DNA of 10,000 nt from Rheinheimera sp. (GTDB lineage: Bacteria; Pseudomonadota; Gammaproteobacteria; Enterobacterales; Alteromonadaceae): assembly GCF_020217005.1 (NCBI RefSeq), contig NZ_JAIWOI010000258.1, forward strand, positions 1-10,000, in the 5' to 3' direction. Position 1 is the first letter of the stretch. The number at the start of each line of letters is the position of its first letter. Shown here in pieces: positions 6,582 to 10,000 of the stretch. A model generated the notes under the pieces. It had not been told where the DNA came from and searched no databases. It saw nothing but the letters and a program-made list of their open reading frames with translations. Made by a program: the position numbers and the translations under genes.

Positions 6582-6869
6582 ATGAACGACAACCTGTTTA
6601 ATGAGCTGCTGGAAAGTGTGCAGCAAATGGATGAGATTGTTCGCGGTGAACGCCAGCCTTCCCGTGAAACTTTTGTTGCTGCAGTCAAGGTGAAAGAGAT
6701 TCGTCAGAAAACCAATCTGACCCAAACCGCTTTTGCTAACTTGATCAACGTGCAAATTGGTACTTTGCGAAACTGGGAACAAGGCCGTCGTGAACCGACA
6801 GGGCCAGCAAAAGCCTTGCTTCGAGCCATTGAACGTGATCCAGAACATGTGCTTGCGGCTCTGAATTAG
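6582..6869 (+). CDS. XRE-family antitoxin, NadS/HigA type
   Basis: A 95-residue helix-turn-helix protein that should neutralise the upstream toxin and repress the operon. ATG 6582 has AGAGGTGG (about 6570-6577) upstream, within the last codons of the toxin gene, so translation of the two is coupled; TTG codons at 6564 and 6567 are in frame but lie ahead of that RBS. The N-terminal part, about 1-35 (LFNELLESVQQMDEIVRGER), is probably the toxin-binding segment. The HTH covers about 36-70, with LTQTAFANLINV and the recognition helix leading into TLRNWEQGRR, followed by EPTGPAKALLRAI. This combination is characteristic of proteins annotated as NadS family and related to HigA2. A clean intrinsic terminator follows at 6919. 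Confidence 0.92.
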   Translation: MNDNLFNELLESVQQMDEIVRGERQPSRETFVAAVKVKEIRQKTNLTQTAFANLINVQIGTLRNWEQGRREPTGPAKALLRAIERDPEHVLAALN

Positions 6870-6918
6870 TGGCTGTATTCTCAATTTGCCGATACGTAAC
6901 ATTTGTTTATCTCCAACA

Positions 6919-6946
6919 GGGGCCTTTAAAGCAGGTCCCTTTTATT
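6919..6946 (+). terminator. Rho-independent terminator of the toxin-antitoxin operon
   Basis: GGGGCC (6919-6924) pairs with GGTCCC (6934-6939) through five Watson-Crick pairs and one G-T wobble around the 9-base loop TTTAAAGCA, followed at once by TTTTATT (6940-6946). It lies 50 bases after the antitoxin stop. Confidence 0.8.
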
Positions 6947-7139
6947 GAGCTAAAAGCTGAAGTGCAGGGGGCGTTCTTTCCCTCAGCCAAATGGCCGCCA
7001 ACTTTGCTCATAGGTAAATTGACGCCAGGACGCGGTACTCTGGGCGCTACAACAAAGCGCTGAATGGTTGCCTGTTTCTAAAAACTTCAGGTGAGAATCT
7101 TGGTTTTTCACAAAAATTTAGCATTCTGTGATTTTTTAC

Positions 7140-7168
7140 TTGTCTCTACGCCTGGATAAAGGTAAAAA
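7140..7168 (+). promoter_or_regulatory. Possible promoter of the deaminase-DUF1543 operon
   Basis: TTGTCT (7140-7145) and TAAAAA (7163-7168), each four of six to consensus, are 17 bases apart; the start would fall near 7175, about 32 bases before the deaminase ATG. The match is moderate. The rest of the gap between the toxin-antitoxin terminator and 7207 shows no gene: the open frame 6869-7063 has no RBS and crosses the terminator. Confidence 0.35.
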
Positions 7169-7206
7169 GTCGACCCATTTTTTTGCTCAACGCGACAGGA
7201 AAAATC

Positions 7207-7803
7207 ATGAAAGAACGTATTGGTTTTATTCACCAGCCAGGCAGTGCTGTCAGTGTCGAATTACCAGACTGGGTAGCCGCTTTTGTCGACTGGCAAAAAA
7301 CTTATAGTTCAGATGATGAGAAAATGGCGTTAGCTATTGAATTATCAAGACAAAACGTTGAGCGCGGTACAGGTGGCCCTTTTGGTACTGCTATTTTTGA
7401 CCGCGCTTCCGGCCAGTTGTTAGGGGTAGGAGTTAACAGGGTAGTGCCGCTGGGCAATTCCACCTTACATGGTGAAACTGTGGCTATTATGATGGCAGAA
7501 AAAGCGCTGGGTACTTTTACGCTGGCGACAGATGGCGGACGTGAACTCTTTACCTCCTGCGAGCCATGTGCCATGTGTATGGGCGCTGTGCTGTGGAGCG
7601 GAGTTAACCGTATGGTTTGTGCCGGAGCTGCTGAAGATGCGCGTGCTATTGGTTTTGATGAAGGCCCGGTATTTGAACAGTCTTATCAATATTTAGAGCA
7701 AGCGGGTATGGAAGTAGTACGCCAGTTTAAACGCTCTGATGCCAAAGCTGTGCTGGATTATTATAAAACCTCTGGCGGCCGGATTTATAACGGCAGGGAC
7801 TAA
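7207..7803 (+). CDS. Zinc-dependent nucleoside/nucleobase deaminase (CDA/TadA/GuaD fold)
   Basis: A 198-residue member of the cytidine and deoxycytidylate deaminase superfamily. ATG 7207 has AGGA (7197-7200) six bases upstream; an in-frame TTG at 7183 is ignored. The active site is complete: LHGETVAI gives zinc ligand His88 and proton-shuttling Glu90, and TSCEPCAMCMGA gives Pro120 and zinc ligands Cys121 and Cys124. GGPFGTAIFD (56-65) and AIGFDEGP (147-154) recall Bacillus guanine deaminase (GGPFGAVIV, AGFDD), more than the tRNA adenosine deaminase TadA, which has a shorter N-terminus. The usual HAE is HGE here, and about 40 residues precede the deaminase fold. Guanine or another purine/pyrimidine base is the likely substrate, but this is inference. 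It forms a two-gene operon with the DUF1543 gene ten bases downstream. Confidence 0.88.
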   Translation: MKERIGFIHQPGSAVSVELPDWVAAFVDWQKTYSSDDEKMALAIELSRQNVERGTGGPFGTAIFDRASGQLLGVGVNRVVPLGNSTLHGETVAIMMAEKALGTFTLATDGGRELFTSCEPCAMCMGAVLWSGVNRMVCAGAAEDARAIGFDEGPVFEQSYQYLEQAGMEVVRQFKRSDAKAVLDYYKTSGGRIYNGRD

Positions 7804-7813
7804 AGGACTTTGT

Positions 7814-8308
7814 ATGCTGTTCGTGGTGATGCTGGGTGGAAAACACCCCAAAGCTAAGATTGAAGTGCATGACGTCGTTTTTGTGAACGGCGACTGTATT
7901 GAAGACTGCTATGGGCAGTTACGCGAGCAGTGGTTTGGTTCTATGGCTGGCATGCATATTGACTCCTGGATGCAGGTTGATGGTGTCGAAGGTTATCAGG
8001 TGCGTTTTTCTGAGCAGGCACCGGCCGCAGGCGAACTGCGCTTATTTTTTATCAATTTGGGGGGCTATACCCCTGGTGCTTTTGGCGAAGACCATCATTA
8101 CCTGCTGGTGACGGCTAAAGACAAAACTGAAGCTAAACAAAAAGGGAAAACTTATTTGCCAGAAAGCTGGGATAAACCTCACACAGATGCAGTGTTGGAT
8201 CTGGATGACTGCATTGCTATTGATCAGGTTGGCGGTCGTTATGTTCGGCTGATCCCGGGGCATCACAAAGAAAAACTACTCCAGTCAGATTACATTATCC
8301 TCGGCTGA
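7814..8308 (+). CDS. DUF1543 family protein with two tandem repeats
   Basis: A 164-residue soluble protein of unknown function. ATG 7814 follows AAAGGA (7802-7807) by six bases, and the RBS overlaps the end of the deaminase gene; the open frame reaches back to 7739 but that part only overlaps deaminase codons. The opening MLFVVMLGGKHPKAKIEVHDVVF and HIDSWMQVDGVEGYQVRF are those of the DUF1543 domain. A second, diverged copy is visible: LGGK...E.HD (8-20), then HIDSW...V.GY (48-61), against LGGY...EDHH (82-95), then HTDAV...VGGRY (123-143). No signal peptide or membrane segment is seen. Conserved Asp, His and Glu residues could bind a ligand or metal, but no activity is established. Translation is probably coupled to the deaminase. 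Its last 24 bases overlap the end of the convergent response-regulator gene. Confidence 0.85.
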   Translation: MLFVVMLGGKHPKAKIEVHDVVFVNGDCIEDCYGQLREQWFGSMAGMHIDSWMQVDGVEGYQVRFSEQAPAAGELRLFFINLGGYTPGAFGEDHHYLLVTAKDKTEAKQKGKTYLPESWDKPHTDAVLDLDDCIAIDQVGGRYVRLIPGHHKEKLLQSDYIILG

Positions 8309-9937
8309 AAATAAAAATGGGGTCAGACCTGGTTGGGTTTTCTTTAGGGTTGCCACATACTTTTCAAAACGTTCCTGCTCGCTTTTTTCAAGTTGATTTT
8401 GCCGCAACACCCTAGCTGCACTTCTGGCGTAGTTGACAGCTTCACCCGTCACGCCAGCACTTTTACTCATGGCTTGCAGCAAGTTCAGAGCTATGACTGG
8501 ATTGGTTGGCATATAGTCGAAGGTTTCGCAAAACAGCGATACAGCCCGGCCGAATTGGCCCAATCTGTATGCATCTGTGGCTTCGGTATTAATTTGTTTA
8601 ATTTGTTGTTTTAGGCTTTCGTGTTTATTTTGTTCCAGCTGCAGCATGATGCATTGAGTTTCGGTTAAGAAGTCGTCGTCATACAGCATGGTTTTTAAGC
8701 GGTCTATACAAATCTGACTGGAATATAAATCACCCAATTCAAAATAAGCTTTGGCGGCGTCCATACAACTATCGATCGTCAGATCATCAAGGCTTAAATC
8801 CTGAATTTGTTGCATCAACTCACGGCCTTCTTTGATTGAACCACGGCAACTACTCATGCGACTGCGCAAAATGACAGTTTCTCGTTTCAGGGCGTCGACA
8901 TTAAATCTTTTATGCAAGGCATCAAGCAATTTACCGGCATTTTGCAGTATTACGGCTTTATCCAAAACCGAGGCCGTTTTTGCCTGATCGACCAAAGCTC
9001 TGGCATGGTTCAGATAGTTGTCAGCTGTATCATCAATAGAGTGCCGGGCGCCCTGAACAATTTTACCCGCAATCCGGGTTGCAGCCTCAGTGTGGCCCAG
9101 TATCACACATAAGTTGCTCAAGGTTTTTTGACGACTAATATTTTTGGGTGATAAAACCGCAGCTTTACTTAAAGTCTCGAATGCTAATTGATAGCGACCA
9201 TGACGCACATACAAACGTGAAAGCCAATCGAGGGCTTCGACTTTAGTGTCACCAAACTGGGTTAGATCAACAAGCTCAAGTTCAGTGTCTTCCCAGCGTT
9301 CCAGATAAAAGCAGCTTAATGCATGGCCTAAACGTGCCCAGCTGTAGGGTTTTTGTTGCAGCACTTTTTGATAAAAGAGTTCGGCTTTGTCGTACTGCCC
9401 CAGCTTCAGCAGTAATTCACCTTTGAGCCGCATCGCCTGAAGCGCATAATCGGGCTTAGTTCGGATCACCAGATCACATTCGCGGGTTGCTTCAGCATAA
9501 TCTTGTTCGAATAAGCGAAAAAATACCTTACGCAATTCGATACGGTGCCGTACAGCCCTGCATATACGTTCTTCCAGGGCAGGGGCTGTAAAAGGTTTAA
9601 GCAAATAATCGTCAGGTTGCAGCTCGATCACGCCGTGCACTATCTGGCTTTGGCTTTCAGCGCTGATGACGATAAAACAGCAGAGGGGAGCAAGGAGTTG
9701 TTGTTTCTTCAGCGCTTCGAACAACTGATAGCCGTCTTTGCAGTCGCCGAGATTAAAGTCACACAAGATAAAATCGAAGGGCATGTCTATACACTTTTGC
9801 ATAGCTTCGCCCGCGTCTTTGGCCACATGAATGGCCTCAAACCCCATTTGCTGTAACATTCCTTTTACGGTGGCCCGGACGGGCGCACAGTCATCAATGA
9901 CCAAGACTTTTTTACAACGAAAAAATGACTGGTCCAT
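8285..9937 (-). CDS. Response regulator with TPR repeats and no DNA-binding output domain
   Basis: A 550-residue cytoplasmic two-component protein. Residues 10-125 form a CheY-like receiver: acidic pair Asp15-Asp16, phosphoacceptor Asp60 in FILCDFNLG, Ser92 in VISAES in place of the switch Thr/Ser, and Lys114 in LLKPF. From about 140 to 520 the chain is helical with tetratricopeptide repeats, clearest at 165-198 (LKGELLLKLGQYDKAELFYQKVL), 238-263 (RLYVRHGRYQLAFETLSKA) and near 460-490 (AYRLGQFGRAVSLFCETF). No HTH, GGDEF or EAL domain is present, so output must be by protein contact. CheY-TPR proteins of this layout occur in Shewanella, Vibrio and relatives. The ATG at 9937 has a weak GAG-containing RBS ten bases upstream. 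The cognate kinase is not in the window. Confidence 0.93.
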   Translation of the reverse strand: MDQSFFRCKKVLVIDDCAPVRATVKGMLQQMGFEAIHVAKDAGEAMQKCIDMPFDFILCDFNLGDCKDGYQLFEALKKQQLLAPLCCFIVISAESQSQIVHGVIELQPDDYLLKPFTAPALEERICRAVRHRIELRKVFFRLFEQDYAEATRECDLVIRTKPDYALQAMRLKGELLLKLGQYDKAELFYQKVLQQKPYSWARLGHALSCFYLERWEDTELELVDLTQFGDTKVEALDWLSRLYVRHGRYQLAFETLSKAAVLSPKNISRQKTLSNLCVILGHTEAATRIAGKIVQGARHSIDDTADNYLNHARALVDQAKTASVLDKAVILQNAGKLLDALHKRFNVDALKRETVILRSRMSSCRGSIKEGRELMQQIQDLSLDDLTIDSCMDAAKAYFELGDLYSSQICIDRLKTMLYDDDFLTETQCIMLQLEQNKHESLKQQIKQINTEATDAYRLGQFGRAVSLFCETFDYMPTNPVIALNLLQAMSKSAGVTGEAVNYARSAARVLRQNQLEKSEQERFEKYVATLKKTQPGLTPFLFSAEDNVI

Positions 9938-10000
9938 AACGGATTAACTCTTTTCTTGCGTTTAACTGCTTACTTATAGCGATGAAATTACATTTTGTCC
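9938..10000 (-). promoter_or_regulatory. Leader of the response-regulator gene, cut by the window edge
   Basis: On the minus strand this stretch has AAAAGAG about ten bases before the ATG, and TATAAG near 9975, which could be a -10 box; the matching -35 would be at or beyond the window edge. No gene end is visible, so the regulator may be first in its transcript. Confidence 0.25.

Noticed and set aside
6869..7063. Plus-strand open frame of 64 codons after the antitoxin
   Set aside because: It begins on the antitoxin stop codon, has no RBS of its own, and runs through the terminator hairpin.
7106..7135. TCACA and TGTGA half sites upstream of the deaminase, resembling a CRP box
   Set aside because: The half sites are in the wrong order (TCACA before TGTGA) with a wrong spacing, so they do not form the CRP consensus.
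1..10000. CRISPR arrays, rRNA and tRNA genes, complete insertion sequences
   Set aside because: No regularly spaced direct repeats, no recognisable RNA gene, and no transposase frame are present.

Overview
The window looks like a chromosomal segment of an aquatic gammaproteobacterium of the Alteromonadales/Rheinheimera kind. This is inferred from a very E. coli-like exonuclease I, the envelope proteins, a CheY-TPR response regulator and moderate GC; no rRNA or tRNA is present to confirm it. Nine intact protein genes and one dead integrase are supported.

Left part (1-3770): a plus-strand exported protein with two thioredoxin folds (176-1093) converges through a long hairpin terminator on a minus-strand exported alpha/beta-hydrolase of the HSL type (1163-2185). 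A 568-base gap without a gene follows; it holds a half REP-like motif and an unexplained inverted repeat. Next is a minus-strand lipoprotein gene of unknown function (2754-3770).

Middle (3890-6950): a REP-like hairpin separates the lipoprotein gene from sbcB (exonuclease I, minus strand, probable TTG start). Divergent from sbcB lies a scar of mobile DNA. It contains an integrase pseudogene with an in-frame TGA and no catalytic domain, then a complete HigB2/RelE-type toxin and NadS/HigA-type antitoxin module with its own promoter, a candidate operator and a terminator.

Right part (7207-9937): a bicistron of a zinc-dependent nucleoside/nucleobase deaminase and a two-repeat DUF1543 protein converges on a minus-strand response regulator with TPR repeats; the last two genes overlap tail to tail by 24 bp.

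No large novel system is evident. The points most worth a second look are the toxin-antitoxin control region, the deaminase-DUF1543 pair, the double-thioredoxin protein with a broken second CxxC, the unknown lipoprotein, and the GGGGTCAGACC motif inside the convergent gene end.
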